A stretch of 64,000 nucleotides of DNA from Leptospiraceae bacterium (lineage in GTDB: Bacteria; Spirochaetota; Leptospiria; Leptospirales; Leptospiraceae): the NCBI GenBank assembly GCA_016708435.1, contig JADJFV010000003.1:124368-188367 (forward strand), given 5' to 3'. The position numbers and the translations under genes are program-made. Position 1 is the stretch's first letter. Each line of letters begins with the position of its first letter. Shown piece by piece: positions 50,001 to 58,825 of the stretch. Below the pieces are notes generated by a model. That model was not told the DNA's origin, made no database searches, and saw nothing but the letters and a program-made list of their open reading frames with translations.

Positions 50001-51665
50001 GGAGCAAAGCCGGGAGAAGGTGGTCAGTTACCGGGTCATAAAGTAGATAAGAATATTGCAAGACTACGTTATAGCACTCCAGGGGTTACTCTCATTTCGC
50101 CTCCACCGCACCATGACATTTATTCGATTGAAGATTTGAAACAATTGATCTTTGATTTAAAAAATGTAAATCCTAGATCTCGTGTAAGTGTGAAACTAGT
50201 TTCTGAAGTGGGTGTAGGAACAGTCGCGGCTGGTGTTGCTAAGGCACATGCGGATCATATCCTCATTAGTGGACATGACGGTGGAACAGGAGCGAGTCCT
50301 CTTTCATCTATTCACTATGCAGGGACTCCCTGGGAAATTGGACTTGCTGAGACACATCAAACATTAGTAATCAATGGACTACGTGATAGAGTTTACTTAG
50401 CCGTTGATGGTAAAATTATGACCGGCAAAGACGTAGTAATCGGTGCACTTCTAGGAGCAGAAGAATTTGGTTTTTCAACATCTGCACTTGTAACGATTGG
50501 TTGTGTGATGATGCGTAAATGTCATTTGAATACATGCCCGGTAGGAGTTGCAACACAGGATGCGCATTTAAGGACTAAGTTTACAGGAAAGCCTGAAAAC
50601 GTTATTAACTTCATGCATTTTATCGCAGAAGAAGTCAGAGAGCTAATGGCTCAGATGGGATTTAGAACCTTTACGGAAATGATTGGTCAGGTTCAAATGA
50701 TACGATTTGACAGACCACGTAATCATTGGAAGGCGCGAGGGCTAGATTTTTCAAAGGTTCTTGCAAAACCAAAGCCAGCACACTTTCCGACAGAGATGTA
50801 TCGCACGAAAGAACAAAACCACGGACTAGAGCGGCAAATGGATAACGAGATCATTCGTCGATCTAGAGCCGCAATTGATTACAAACAAAAAGTAAAATTC
50901 GAAATGAAAATCATCAACTTGAATTTATCAGTAGGCACAATGCTCGCCGGAGAAATTGCTCGCAAGTATGGAGAGCTTGGACTTCCTGAGGATACGATTG
51001 ATATTACGTTCAAAGGTAATGCAGGACAAAGTTTTGGAGCTTTCATTACGAATGGTGTAACGCTTAGACTCATTGGCGATTCGAATGACTATGTAGGTAA
51101 GGGACTTTGTGGGGGTAAAATAATAGTAGCCTCTCCGCCAAATGCCGCCTTTGATCCAACAGAAAATATTATTGTTGGAAATACATGCTTCTATGGTGCA
51201 ACGAAAGGATCTGCTTTCATCAATGGATTTGGTGGGGAAAGATTTGCAGTTCGAAATTCTGGAGCAAAAATAGTTGTAGAAGGAATCGGAGATCATGGTT
51301 GTGAGTATATGACAGGTGGCTCTGTAATCATTCTAGGTAAGACAGGAAGAAATTTTGGAGCAGGTATGTCAGGTGGTATTGCATATGTTTGGGATCATGA
51401 TGGAAAATTTGCACAGAATGTAAATATGCAAATGGTGGAACTCGAGAAGATGAATGACCCGGAAGAAGTGGCACAAGTCTTTAAGCTCATAACTCTTCAT
51501 AAAGAATACACGAATTCAAAACGCGCAACGGCGATACTTTCAAACTGGAAAGTAGAAGTTGAAAAATTCGTAAAAGTAATGCCAACAGATTATAAAAAAG
51601 CTCTGCAAAAAATAAAAGAAGAAGCGGCTAATAACGTTAGTGCTCGGGAGGCGCGTCATGGGTAA
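47094..51665 (+). CDS. gltB: Glutamate synthase (NADPH) large subunit
   Basis: 1523 residues, the usual length. After a propeptide comes the catalytic Cys30 in KDACGVGFVAHIKG, the glutaminase nucleophile. FSTNTFPTWDLAHPYRLIAHNGEINT is the class II glutamine amidotransferase core. The central and FMN domains follow, with GEGGEDEERFKT and PGEGGQLPG, and the 3Fe-4S cysteines in CVMMRKCHLNTCPVG (about residue 1136, spacing C-x5-C-x4-C). The C-terminal beta-helix GXGXG domain closes it. It combines glutamine and 2-oxoglutarate to two glutamate, with electrons from GltD. Overlaps gltD by eight bases. Confidence 0.97.
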   Translation: MQNNEQISSSASSLPPAQGLYDPAYEKDACGVGFVAHIKGKSSRDIIDKGIRLMCNLEHRGAEGAEPKTGDGAGIKISIPDKFFRAVLPFPLPPMGEYAVGMLFLPQDSLIREGVETIIEKVIIDEGEHCLGFRDVPVNPDVVGSVARKTIPVFRQVFIGKSKNTEKGDAFERKLFLIRRIIDRRFRTEYKLDRSQYYVPSFSSRTIVYKGMLLGNQVKPFYLDLSSPDMESSFCLTHTRFSTNTFPTWDLAHPYRLIAHNGEINTLQGNINWMAARQIVMESPYYGPELKRMLPIIMEGQSDTATFDTVLELLCMGGRSLPHAVMMMIPEAWSKNAAMDPDRKAFYEYHATLMEPWDGPAAIAFCDGKVIGATLDRNGLRPARYKITKEDIVILSSEAGVLNTEPDMVLKQDRLRPGRMLLIDLEKGQILDDEEIKREISTQKPYRKWVEENMVRLNQLPDVKGTKKEENHNTIIESLRAFGYNTEDLLMTMKPMALNGEEATGSMGVDVSLPVLSDKPQPLFRYFKQNFAQVTNPPIDPIREELVMELTTYIGPEGNLLDETPEHCHRLELEHPVLTNDELEKIKQIHQGVLKAITFPILFDPTKKHDMRHSLDKVCQKVADSVREGYNLIIISDRGVSKDRAAIPSLLAVSGIHHYLIRSGLRTKTGLILESGEPREVAHFALLCGYGANAVNPYLAFEALNDSIREGLFSEIPDYKTAQKNFIKSIGKGLFKVFSKMGISTLQSYCGAQIFEAIGLDLELVSTYFTGTATRIGGLSLEMLEEETVRRHTDAYDPTFFPGGLEPGGVHYYRKTGDPHIFNALTIHKLQHATLTGDYKVFKEFSKLIDEQQEKQITLRSLFQIDDKKCKPIPIEEVESVSEIVRRFQTGAMSFGSISHEAHSTLAIAMNRIGAKSNTGEGGEDEERFKTLPNGDSMRSAIKQVASARFGVTTNYLVNADDLQIKMAQGAKPGEGGQLPGHKVDKNIARLRYSTPGVTLISPPPHHDIYSIEDLKQLIFDLKNVNPRSRVSVKLVSEVGVGTVAAGVAKAHADHILISGHDGGTGASPLSSIHYAGTPWEIGLAETHQTLVINGLRDRVYLAVDGKIMTGKDVVIGALLGAEEFGFSTSALVTIGCVMMRKCHLNTCPVGVATQDAHLRTKFTGKPENVINFMHFIAEEVRELMAQMGFRTFTEMIGQVQMIRFDRPRNHWKARGLDFSKVLAKPKPAHFPTEMYRTKEQNHGLERQMDNEIIRRSRAAIDYKQKVKFEMKIINLNLSVGTMLAGEIARKYGELGLPEDTIDITFKGNAGQSFGAFITNGVTLRLIGDSNDYVGKGLCGGKIIVASPPNAAFDPTENIIVGNTCFYGATKGSAFINGFGGERFAVRNSGAKIVVEGIGDHGCEYMTGGSVIILGKTGRNFGAGMSGGIAYVWDHDGKFAQNVNMQMVELEKMNDPEEVAQVFKLITLHKEYTNSKRATAILSNWKVEVEKFVKVMPTDYKKALQKIKEEAANNVSAREARHG

Positions 51666-53094
51666 ACCTACAGGTTTCGTTGAATACAAAAGAGAAGGTC
51701 TCAAATACGAGCCCAAAGAAACTAGAATTCAGAATTATAAAGAATTCGAAAAACCTTTCGAAGAGAGTGTAGCTAAAATCCAGGCAGCAAGATGCATGGA
51801 TTGCGGAATACCTTTTTGCCATGGAGATACAGGCTGTCCTGTAGATAATTTAATTCCAGAGTTCAATGATTTCATTTACAAAGGCAAATGGAAAGAAGCT
51901 GTTGAGAATCTTCATAGCACAAATAATTTTCCCGAATTTACGGGAAGACTTTGTCCTGCACCCTGCGAAGGAGCTTGCACAGTTGGTTTGATTGATAAGC
52001 CAGTTTCCATCAAGGCAATTGAGCGCACAATTATTGATAGAGCCTTTGAAGAAGGTTGGGTTGTGCCTAAGCCGTCAGAGTATCGATCTGGAAAAAAAAT
52101 AGCTGTAGTAGGATCAGGTCCGGCAGGACTCGCGGCTGCCCAACAGTTGGCGCGAGCAGGACACGATGTAGTAGTGTTTGAAAAAGCGGATCGAGTAGGT
52201 GGATTGTTGCGTTATGGAATTCCTGATTTCAAAATGGAGAAGCACCTGATTGATCGTAGAGTAAAGCAAATGGAAGCCGAGGGAGTTGTTTTTAAAACAA
52301 ACACTCATGTTGGCAAGGACATCACCGCAAAACAGCTATTAGCCGAATATGACAGTATAGTTCTTGCGATGGGTGCTGAGCGTCCAAGGGATTTAAATGT
52401 TCCCGGTAGAGAGTTGAAAGGTGTTTACTTCGCAATGGATTTTCTGACATTTAATAACAAGAAAGTTTCAGGGGATAATGGCGATTTCATTTCCGCGAAA
52501 GACAAGAACGTTATTGTGATTGGTGGTGGTGATACAGGCTCTGATTGTGTTGGAACATCTAATCGTCACGGCGCAAAGTCCGTTACACAAATTGAACTTT
52601 TTCCTGAACCACCGAAAGACCGTGATCCTTCTACACCCTGGCCTCTTTATCCAAAGATGCTTCGAACTTCATCTAGCCAAGAAGAAGGAAATGTAGTTAG
52701 AAAATGGTCGATCAATACTCTTGGATTTAGAAGTAACGACAAAGGGGAAGTAACCGCTATTCGAGGAAATGAAGTTCGATTCGAGAATGGTGGTTTTGAG
52801 CCTATTCCGGGAACTGAATTTGAATGGCCTGCTGATTTGGTTTTCTTAGCTATGGGATTTGTATCTCCTGTAAAAGAAGATTTAATTGCCCAGTTGCAAG
52901 AAGCGGGACTTGAGCTAGATAAAGCCGGAAATGTGAAAGCTAGCTTTGGAACAAGAGTAGGATCTTTTGCAACTACGATTCCAAAAGTTTATGCATGTGG
53001 TGACGTTAGACGCGGACAATCTTTAATTGTATGGGCAATTTCAGAAGGACGAAAGTGCGCAGACCAAGTCAATAAAGCATTGCATTCGTTGTAA
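51658..53094 (+). CDS. gltD: Glutamate synthase small subunit
   Basis: 478 residues from ATG 51658, with GGGAGG just upstream inside the end of gltB; an upstream in-frame GTG at 51640 is less likely. The N-terminal Fe-S region has CMDCGIPFCHGDTGCP and CPAPCEGACTVG, ligands of two 4Fe-4S clusters. Then come the FAD-binding VVGSGPAGLAAAQQLARAGHDVVVFE, GGLLRYGIPDFKMEK, and the NADPH-binding IVIGGGDTGSDCVGTSNRHG. It transfers electrons from NADPH to GltB. Normal length and operon position; ammonia assimilation when ammonia is scarce. Confidence 0.97.
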   Translation: MGKPTGFVEYKREGLKYEPKETRIQNYKEFEKPFEESVAKIQAARCMDCGIPFCHGDTGCPVDNLIPEFNDFIYKGKWKEAVENLHSTNNFPEFTGRLCPAPCEGACTVGLIDKPVSIKAIERTIIDRAFEEGWVVPKPSEYRSGKKIAVVGSGPAGLAAAQQLARAGHDVVVFEKADRVGGLLRYGIPDFKMEKHLIDRRVKQMEAEGVVFKTNTHVGKDITAKQLLAEYDSIVLAMGAERPRDLNVPGRELKGVYFAMDFLTFNNKKVSGDNGDFISAKDKNVIVIGGGDTGSDCVGTSNRHGAKSVTQIELFPEPPKDRDPSTPWPLYPKMLRTSSSQEEGNVVRKWSINTLGFRSNDKGEVTAIRGNEVRFENGGFEPIPGTEFEWPADLVFLAMGFVSPVKEDLIAQLQEAGLELDKAGNVKASFGTRVGSFATTIPKVYACGDVRRGQSLIVWAISEGRKCADQVNKALHSL

Positions 53095-53103
53095 AAAAGA
53101 AAG

Positions 53104-53138
53104 ACAGGCGGAGAGACTAATGGTTGTCACCCGCCTGT
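53104..53138. terminator. Stem-loop between convergent gltD and comM-like genes
   Basis: ACAGGCGG (53104-53111) and CCGCCTGT (53131-53138) form a perfect 8-bp stem with a 19-base loop exactly between the two convergent stop codons. No T-tract follows, so it is a probable but weak bidirectional terminator. Confidence 0.5.
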
Positions 53139-53140
53139 AT

Positions 53141-54409
53141 TCAAGCAGCTAGATAAATCGGTTTCTCTGAAAATTGATTTAAAGTCATAGCTTCAAAAAT
53201 ATGTCCTTCTTTGATTTCCTCTGACGCTTCCAAATCAGCAATCGTGCGAGCAATTTTTTTTATCTTATGAATCTTTCGAACTGAATTCTCGGGATAGTTT
53301 TGGATTTTTTGCCAGAGAATTTCAGCGTTCGGGTGAATTGGAAATATTTCCTTAAGGAAACGACCCTCGACTTGTCCGTTAAAAGAATATTCTGAATTTT
53401 TATATCTCTCTCTTTGAAGATTTCTTGCCTGCTCAATTGACGCATAGACTTCATTTAAATCAATATTTACAATGCTACGTTTGTCTTTTCTAAATGTATT
53501 TAATTTTACATTCAAATCAATTCTGTCTAGAAATGGTCCTGATATTTTTGAAAGGTATCTCTGCGATTTATTTTCAGGACAAATACAGGGTTTGAGGTTA
53601 CTACCAAAGTATCCGCAGGGACAGGGATTCGTCGCGGCAATCAGTAGAAAAGAAGCAGGGTAGGTGAGATGGTAATTCACGCGGGAAATGGTAATTTTCC
53701 CTTCTTCTAAAGGCTCACGCAGTGCTTGTATGACTTGTGGTTTGAATTCACCGAGCTCATCTAGGAACAAAATACCATTATGCGCTAAAGTAATTTCTCC
53801 CATTCTTGTATCTCTTCCTCCACCGACAACCGAAATATCAGAGGCTGTATGATGGGGACTTCGGAATGGTCTTTTGACTTGTAGAGATTCTTCGGTTAAT
53901 AACGGTTCTGCGTTGGACTTAATTCTTAGAATTTCAATGTATTCCTCTTCAGTTAAGGGAGATTGCAAGTCTGCGGCAAGACGGGCAATCATAGTTTTAC
54001 CGGCGCCGGGATTTCCAATCATGAGCATATGGTGCTTACCCGCGATGGCTATGGCGATAGCACGCATGGCAAATGTCTGATCGTTATATAGCTGAATTTC
54101 TCCGAATAGAGGACGGTATTGTTCATATTTTTTGCCGTTCATCTCTTTTGGTTTATTGCCAGACACAATGCTCTCTAATTCTGAAAGGTGCGAAATGGTG
54201 TAAATATCTAAGCCTTCTAGGATCGTTGCTTCAAATCGATTTGCATAGGGAACAACGATGGAGGTAAATTTTTCTTTCTTTGCATTGAGTAATATATTGA
54301 TTAGCCCACGCATTGGTTTTACAGTTCCATCTAGTCCGAGTTCACCTAAAAATAAACATTTTTCAGAATCGATTTTACAGTTTAATTGTTCACTTAAACG
54401 TAAAATCAT
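53141..54409 (-). CDS. ComM/YifB-type Mg-chelatase-like AAA+ ATPase, main part of a frameshifted gene
   Basis: 422 residues of the Mg-chelatase-related family: the end of the N-terminal Lon-protease-like domain (CLFLGELGLDGTVKPMRG), Walker A MIGNPGAGKTM (about residue 136), KRPFRSPHHTASDISVVGGG, Walker B GILFLDELGEF, LIAATNPCPCGYFGS with a CPC...C zinc-knuckle, and the C-terminal helical RVHKIxRTIAD-like RKIHKIKKIARTIADL. ComM is a DNA helicase acting in branch migration during natural transformation. The start at 54409 is false: upstream in this frame FIAF continues the neighbouring ORF. A missing base at about 54418-54424 explains the break. Confidence 0.85.
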   Translation of the reverse strand: MILRLSEQLNCKIDSEKCLFLGELGLDGTVKPMRGLINILLNAKKEKFTSIVVPYANRFEATILEGLDIYTISHLSELESIVSGNKPKEMNGKKYEQYRPLFGEIQLYNDQTFAMRAIAIAIAGKHHMLMIGNPGAGKTMIARLAADLQSPLTEEEYIEILRIKSNAEPLLTEESLQVKRPFRSPHHTASDISVVGGGRDTRMGEITLAHNGILFLDELGEFKPQVIQALREPLEEGKITISRVNYHLTYPASFLLIAATNPCPCGYFGSNLKPCICPENKSQRYLSKISGPFLDRIDLNVKLNTFRKDKRSIVNIDLNEVYASIEQARNLQRERYKNSEYSFNGQVEGRFLKEIFPIHPNAEILWQKIQNYPENSVRKIHKIKKIARTIADLEASEEIKEGHIFEAMTLNQFSEKPIYLAA

Positions 54410-54675
54410 AAACGCAATGAAAGATCAAACCAACTTCCATCTTTTCTGGCACCCGCCGGCGCGAGGTTAACAAGTATACTCTGCATGGGAAAAAAGAATC
54501 CGCTATTTTCAATTGCAATATGAACTCGCTCTGTAGATTCTTTGATACTTGCCGCGGCAAGACCTACAATGGTAAATCGTGGTATGCCCCTTTTAATATT
54601 TACTTCTACTCGAATTGTTTTAGTGCTAAGTCCGTCCAGGTTTGAGCTGAATGCGTAGCCCATGTTTGTAATCAT
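54406..54675 (-). CDS. N-terminal part of the frameshifted ComM/YifB gene
   Basis: Starts at ATG 54675, with AGGAG upstream at a good distance. The text MGYAFSSNLDGLSTKTIRVEVNIKRGIPRFTIVGLAAASIKES is the standard ComM N-terminus (the Lon-like domain strand 'VEVdi..GlPaftIVGLpd'). It reaches LAPAGARKDGSWFDL and then drifts to SLRL and a stop, where family members read FDLPIAL. One lost base restores FDL-S/P-IAF into the frame of 53141-54409. The gene would encode about 511 residues, the normal size. Divergent from the small membrane protein at 54865. Confidence 0.85.
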   Translation of the reverse strand: MITNMGYAFSSNLDGLSTKTIRVEVNIKRGIPRFTIVGLAAASIKESTERVHIAIENSGFFFPMQSILVNLAPAGARKDGSWFDLSLRL

Positions 54676-54763
54676 TTGATTCTCCTAGATATATAGGTAT
54701 GAATTTAATACTTATGTGCAGAGTTTGTTTAAAAAAAGAGAGAGTTCTAAAAAAAAATTTACA

Positions 54764-54805
54764 AATTTACACCTTTATAATAATTTTGAACTAACTGTGT
54801 AAATT
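54764..54805. promoter_or_regulatory. Inverted repeat in the divergent promoter region
   Basis: AATTTACAC (54764-54772) and GTGTAAATT (54797-54805) form a perfect 9-bp inverted repeat, 24 bases apart, between the ComM-type gene and the small membrane protein. A TTTACA copy precedes the left arm and a TGTGCACA palindrome follows at about 54817. It may be an operator; which protein would bind is unknown. Confidence 0.35.
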
Positions 54806-54864
54806 ATTGTTTTTTTTGTGCACAATTATTTTATTTTTTGCTCTAATTCATTTGGAGGAATTTT

Positions 54865-55152
54865 ATGAATGATATACAATATTTTGGCATTATTGTTTTT
54901 AGTGAATTAATTATATTTGGATTAGTATTTGGCATAACATTTGGAAGAACCATGCTTTCAACTATAAATAGTAACCACAAAGTCAGCCTAGAGTGGGCTG
55001 CAGATTTAAAAGCTTTTCAGTTAGAAAGTCTAAAACTTCACATTGACAATCAAAAGCTACTTAAATTAATAGAACGAAATACCAGAGAATTACAAATTCA
55101 AAATAGTATGGTCTTAGAAAGAGTAGAAGGAAAAAGAAGGGGCAAAGGTTAA
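54865..55152 (+). CDS. Small membrane-anchored hypothetical protein
   Basis: 95 residues with an excellent ribosome site (GGAGG six bases before the ATG). A single N-terminal membrane helix (YFGIIVFSELIIFGLVFGITFG) is followed by a helical, likely coiled-coil cytoplasmic tail (DLKAFQLESLKLHIDNQKLLKLIERNTRELQIQ) and a basic end (GKRRGKG). The layout recalls small membrane adaptors, but no family is recognised. It is alone between the ComM-type gene and the DUF1501 pair. Translation looks likely because of the site strength and the clean topology. Confidence 0.65.
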   Translation: MNDIQYFGIIVFSELIIFGLVFGITFGRTMLSTINSNHKVSLEWAADLKAFQLESLKLHIDNQKLLKLIERNTRELQIQNSMVLERVEGKRRGKG

Positions 55153-55173
55153 TTACCCCTTAGTTTTAATTAA

Positions 55174-56670
55174 TTAAACATCACTCAGCAAAGTTGCATT
55201 ATTTAGATTTTTAACGCCACTTTTATCGATGAAAGTCGTCTCCCCACTTAAAGTAAGAGTAATACTGTTCGCCGATCCATTCATCCAACTCGCAATCCGA
55301 TTGTAAATTGGATCAAAAGAAGTAAACTCATCAGTCTTCGTAGTATCTATATCACGATTAGCCTTATCAAAATTATCCTTATCCTTATCAGGAAAAAGAG
55401 TTCCATAGATTCCGCCGTTTACTTTTCCTCCAACTAAGATAATAAAATTTCCACGTCCATGATCTGTTCCCCCATCCCCGTTTGCCTTTAGCTGTCTTCC
55501 AAATTCTCCATAGAACATTAAAACAGAATTGGCTAAGACACTTGCTCCACCAGTTTGTTTGAATAGTGTATCAAAGGCTTTTCCCGTTCCAAATAGATCA
55601 TCGAACTGGGGCTCTATATCAGTCTTTTGGTTTTTATGCGAGTCCCATCCTCCGTAGGCAAGAGAGGCTATTCGCATATTAAGCGCTGGGACTTGTAAAG
55701 CATCGTAAAGGTTCGCAATTTGTCTTCCAAAACCCGTGTCCTTTAAAACTAAACCAGTATTGCCTGTCTTAGCATAAAGATTTGCAATGTCGGTCGATTG
55801 AGGATTGGATGTAGATAATATAGTTTTAACGCTATCCGTTAGTCCTAGCAACTTGGAATGCTGAGATGTAAATTTTTTAAAGAGTGGATTGTTTGTATTC
55901 CAAGTTGTGTCTGCATTTCTTGCCTGTAAATAGGTTTGCATTGCTCGTGCTCGTTTGAATCTCAAATCTGTATTTGACTCAGTTCCTAAATCAGCAGTTC
56001 TAGTAAGTCCGAATTTTCTAGAATCGGAAAAGGAAACAGCTTTGTTGGTGGCTGACGAAGATGTGCTACAGAATTGTCTGAGTCCATAAGTCATCGAAAG
56101 TAGTCTAGGTGTGGAGGCTTGGCCCAGTGCATTGATTAATTGTCCACCCCAACCCTGAACCGAGGTTTGTAATGGGTTACTTGCATATAATCCTGTTTGG
56201 GCAACCATTAGAGAATTGGAATGGTCACGACTGGAAGAATGTTTTACATTGCAGATAATAGCGACTTTCCCCGCTTGGATTTGAGAAATCAGCCATCCAT
56301 TATAACCTATGTTAGAACCAGAATCACCCTTTAAAACACCAAATGTCTGACCATCTAAATTAAATTCTTGATAGTCTTTTGAGTAAGCATTAACCCAAGA
56401 ATTAGGGTTTGCGACTTCGGTGCCGCGACTAACTGTTTTTGTTCTATTGTTCCAATACTTATATCCGTAGCTTGTAGTGTCTGAACTAGGTTTTGGAACA
56501 ATTAAATGTAGGAAGTCGGGACCACCTTCTAGCAGAACATGAATCAGAGTTTTGCCGGTTGCAGAAAGACTCGCTGCTTCTAGTTCGGCGGTAATTTTTA
56601 GTTTGTCGCTAAGGGATAAACCAGCAGTAGCGAGTGCTGCATATTTTAAAAATTGTTTACGAGAAATCAT
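55174..56670 (-). CDS. DUF1501 family exported protein
   Basis: 498 residues. SRKQFLKYAALATAGLSL resembles a Tat-type or Sec signal, but only one Arg is present (SRKQF). Family motifs include LIHVLLEGGPDFLHLIVP near the start, SSRDHSNSLMVAQTGLYASN, and VLMFYGEFGRQLKANGDGGTDHGRGNFIILVGGKVNGGIYG, the Glu/His/Asp-rich phosphatase-superfamily-like core of DUF1501 proteins. It starts one base after the DUF1800-like gene, and DUF1800/DUF1501 pairs are a known conserved couple in many phyla. No molecular function is established for the pair; secretion or extracellular processing has been proposed. Length normal. Confidence 0.88.
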   Translation of the reverse strand: MISRKQFLKYAALATAGLSLSDKLKITAELEAASLSATGKTLIHVLLEGGPDFLHLIVPKPSSDTTSYGYKYWNNRTKTVSRGTEVANPNSWVNAYSKDYQEFNLDGQTFGVLKGDSGSNIGYNGWLISQIQAGKVAIICNVKHSSSRDHSNSLMVAQTGLYASNPLQTSVQGWGGQLINALGQASTPRLLSMTYGLRQFCSTSSSATNKAVSFSDSRKFGLTRTADLGTESNTDLRFKRARAMQTYLQARNADTTWNTNNPLFKKFTSQHSKLLGLTDSVKTILSTSNPQSTDIANLYAKTGNTGLVLKDTGFGRQIANLYDALQVPALNMRIASLAYGGWDSHKNQKTDIEPQFDDLFGTGKAFDTLFKQTGGASVLANSVLMFYGEFGRQLKANGDGGTDHGRGNFIILVGGKVNGGIYGTLFPDKDKDNFDKANRDIDTTKTDEFTSFDPIYNRIASWMNGSANSITLTLSGETTFIDKSGVKNLNNATLLSDV

Positions 56671-56671
56671 A

Positions 56672-58732
56672 TTATTTACCTACCTGAATAAAGTTATAGG
56701 GAGTTGCTAAAATAAAGTCAATGGCTGCTCCTACTCGATCGTTATCGTTGTTTAAATCTGTCGTGGATGCGCCTGTTTTGAAAAGAGTAGTTCCTGCTGC
56801 ATTATTAATTAAAGTTGCCGCCGAACCAGTAGTAACCGCAGACTCAGCTGTAATATTGTCTTTGGTTGCACATGCGGATACATCTACGTTACCGCAAAGC
56901 ATGTAATTCAAATCTCTACCACTAGAAAGTATCGAAACTAAATGTGCTCTTTCGAGTGAGCCATAATAGGAATAAGTGGCATCTCCTAAAATTCTTCTCC
57001 AAAGAAATTTTGCAATATCCTCTGCTGCTATATCTGCTGCTTTAGGAAGGAAAGTTCTATAATCTTTAATTCTTACAATGGCACTACCATTCCAGTATCC
57101 AGTTTGACCAAATTGACCGGACACTGCACTGTTACTCGCATTTCTAAATACATCATCCGTATTGGACGCTTCGAGTCCGGTCTGTCCACCGAATACATCA
57201 TGGTCTGGTCTGAAAGGATTTATATTTTCAGAGGTGATTTCCCAATCGTATCGAACAATTCCATAGGAGAGTTCTGCATTCGAAAGAACAGTGGTATTTG
57301 CATTGGTTAGGGTTCTATCGACGGTAGATACATATTTGACTCTAGTCGTATTATGAAACATACTCGAAATTGCATACTTGCGGATAAACTCGATTAGGTT
57401 CTTTGTAGACATGCTACTCCAGAGTGCTTGAATATTGGCTATTTTTGTATTTATATCCGCTGCGGTTCCGATCAAAGGATTTGAGGCATCTAGATTTTCG
57501 TCTGCTAATCCTGCTATAATAATTAGCGGCAAACTGTTCTTACTCTCTGGATGATTGATCGAAATTTTGGCAAGACTTTTGATTCTGGCTTCAGCCGTTG
57601 CACCTGTGTTATTCTGTGAATAAATTGTAAGGTTGCCGGAACAATGCTTTGTAGTTCCAAACGTTGCTAAATCGGAAAAAGAATCGTTTCCTAATTGAAC
57701 AACCTGAATGTCGGAAAGTGCTCGTGCAGTTTGAGGAATCGTAATCTGTTCATGATTATTAAAGGATTCTGGATTTCCTGTTGGAATTTCATCCTTTTTA
57801 TCTAGACCACTTCTATCTATGCCAACTCCTAAAATTCCAAAATAGAGTTGATGGTATTCGCGGGCAAAATCTTCATTACCCGAAAAAATACTTCCAACGC
57901 ATTGATTCTTTTTGTGATTGTATTGAGTGGCAACGGGAGCTGATAATGCGATGTTTGCTAAAACATCTTCGTAGCCAATACCGTCTCTAAAACTCCTAGC
58001 CAATTCATTTGCGATTCCATCGTAGTGACGAAACATTTGGACGTCAGTTACGTTTTTATCCTGGTTTAGCGCTAAATGGTAATTTGTCTCGAAATAGGCA
58101 ATCTTTTGACGAAATGGATTGAGACCTCTTGTTGGCACAGCCTGTGCGAATGTGCGAGCGGGTGAACTGTTCCAGGGAATATATTTTTGATCAAAATCAG
58201 ATCTACTTGTTGCAGGTCCCGTTGTCCCATAAATATTGGAGAGTCTAGATAAAGATCCATCTGCGGGGTTAATGGATATATTGCCGCCGCTTGCTGCATT
58301 GGCTAATTTAGAATTAACCGTCCACATACCAAGCATCTCAACAATAGCTGCAGAGGGTTCCATATTTGCCCAAGCTGAAATGTCTGCATCGGAGGCACCG
58401 CCACCGTAAGCAAAAACTCTCAGAACATCACGAACAGCTTGCTCATTCCATTGACCCGAACCGGTGCCCTTAGAGACTGCACCGGTAAATCCTGTGTAAA
58501 CCGCTGGAGTATCGTTAGCACCTGACTGACTAATGGCTTCAATAAACACTCCTGGTCTGCCAGGCTTTGTGACAAGTCTCCAAATGGCAGCAGCTGTTAA
58601 TAACTTGTTCCGGTCTTTGCAACTTGTTAGCTGTCCACATTTTACAATATTGCAATTTCCAATGAACAGAGTCGAGATGGAAGCAATCAAAAAGGATAGA
58701 AATATTCTTGTATATAGAATTTTATTGTACAT
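56672..58732 (-). CDS. DUF1800-like lipoprotein, partner of the DUF1501 gene
   Basis: 686 residues from ATG 58732, chosen because AAGAGG lies just before it; the upstream ATG 58756 has no site. The signal peptide (FLSFLIASISTLFIGNC) ends in a lipobox. Matches to the DUF1800 pattern are weak but include NEDFAREYHQLYFGILG (the NExxARExxExxxLG signature) and the C-terminal RAAIDFILATPYNF-like RVGAAIDFILATPYNF (compare 'vvsSPEfq' endings). Downstream DUF1501 supports the call. The N-terminal half is Gly/Ser-rich and of unknown fold. It is likely lipid-anchored facing the periplasm. The function is unknown, and the family assignment rests largely on the pairing. Confidence 0.7.
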   Translation of the reverse strand: MYNKILYTRIFLSFLIASISTLFIGNCNIVKCGQLTSCKDRNKLLTAAAIWRLVTKPGRPGVFIEAISQSGANDTPAVYTGFTGAVSKGTGSGQWNEQAVRDVLRVFAYGGGASDADISAWANMEPSAAIVEMLGMWTVNSKLANAASGGNISINPADGSLSRLSNIYGTTGPATSRSDFDQKYIPWNSSPARTFAQAVPTRGLNPFRQKIAYFETNYHLALNQDKNVTDVQMFRHYDGIANELARSFRDGIGYEDVLANIALSAPVATQYNHKKNQCVGSIFSGNEDFAREYHQLYFGILGVGIDRSGLDKKDEIPTGNPESFNNHEQITIPQTARALSDIQVVQLGNDSFSDLATFGTTKHCSGNLTIYSQNNTGATAEARIKSLAKISINHPESKNSLPLIIIAGLADENLDASNPLIGTAADINTKIANIQALWSSMSTKNLIEFIRKYAISSMFHNTTRVKYVSTVDRTLTNANTTVLSNAELSYGIVRYDWEITSENINPFRPDHDVFGGQTGLEASNTDDVFRNASNSAVSGQFGQTGYWNGSAIVRIKDYRTFLPKAADIAAEDIAKFLWRRILGDATYSYYGSLERAHLVSILSSGRDLNYMLCGNVDVSACATKDNITAESAVTTGSAATLINNAAGTTLFKTGASTTDLNNDNDRVGAAIDFILATPYNFIQVGK

Positions 58733-58825
58733 AGTGCCTCTTACCAAAAGGTACAATAAAAATGCGTTTTCTTTCTGACAAGCCTTTAATTAAAACTAAT
58801 AGAAATTAAGAGTAGTCTTTAGTTT

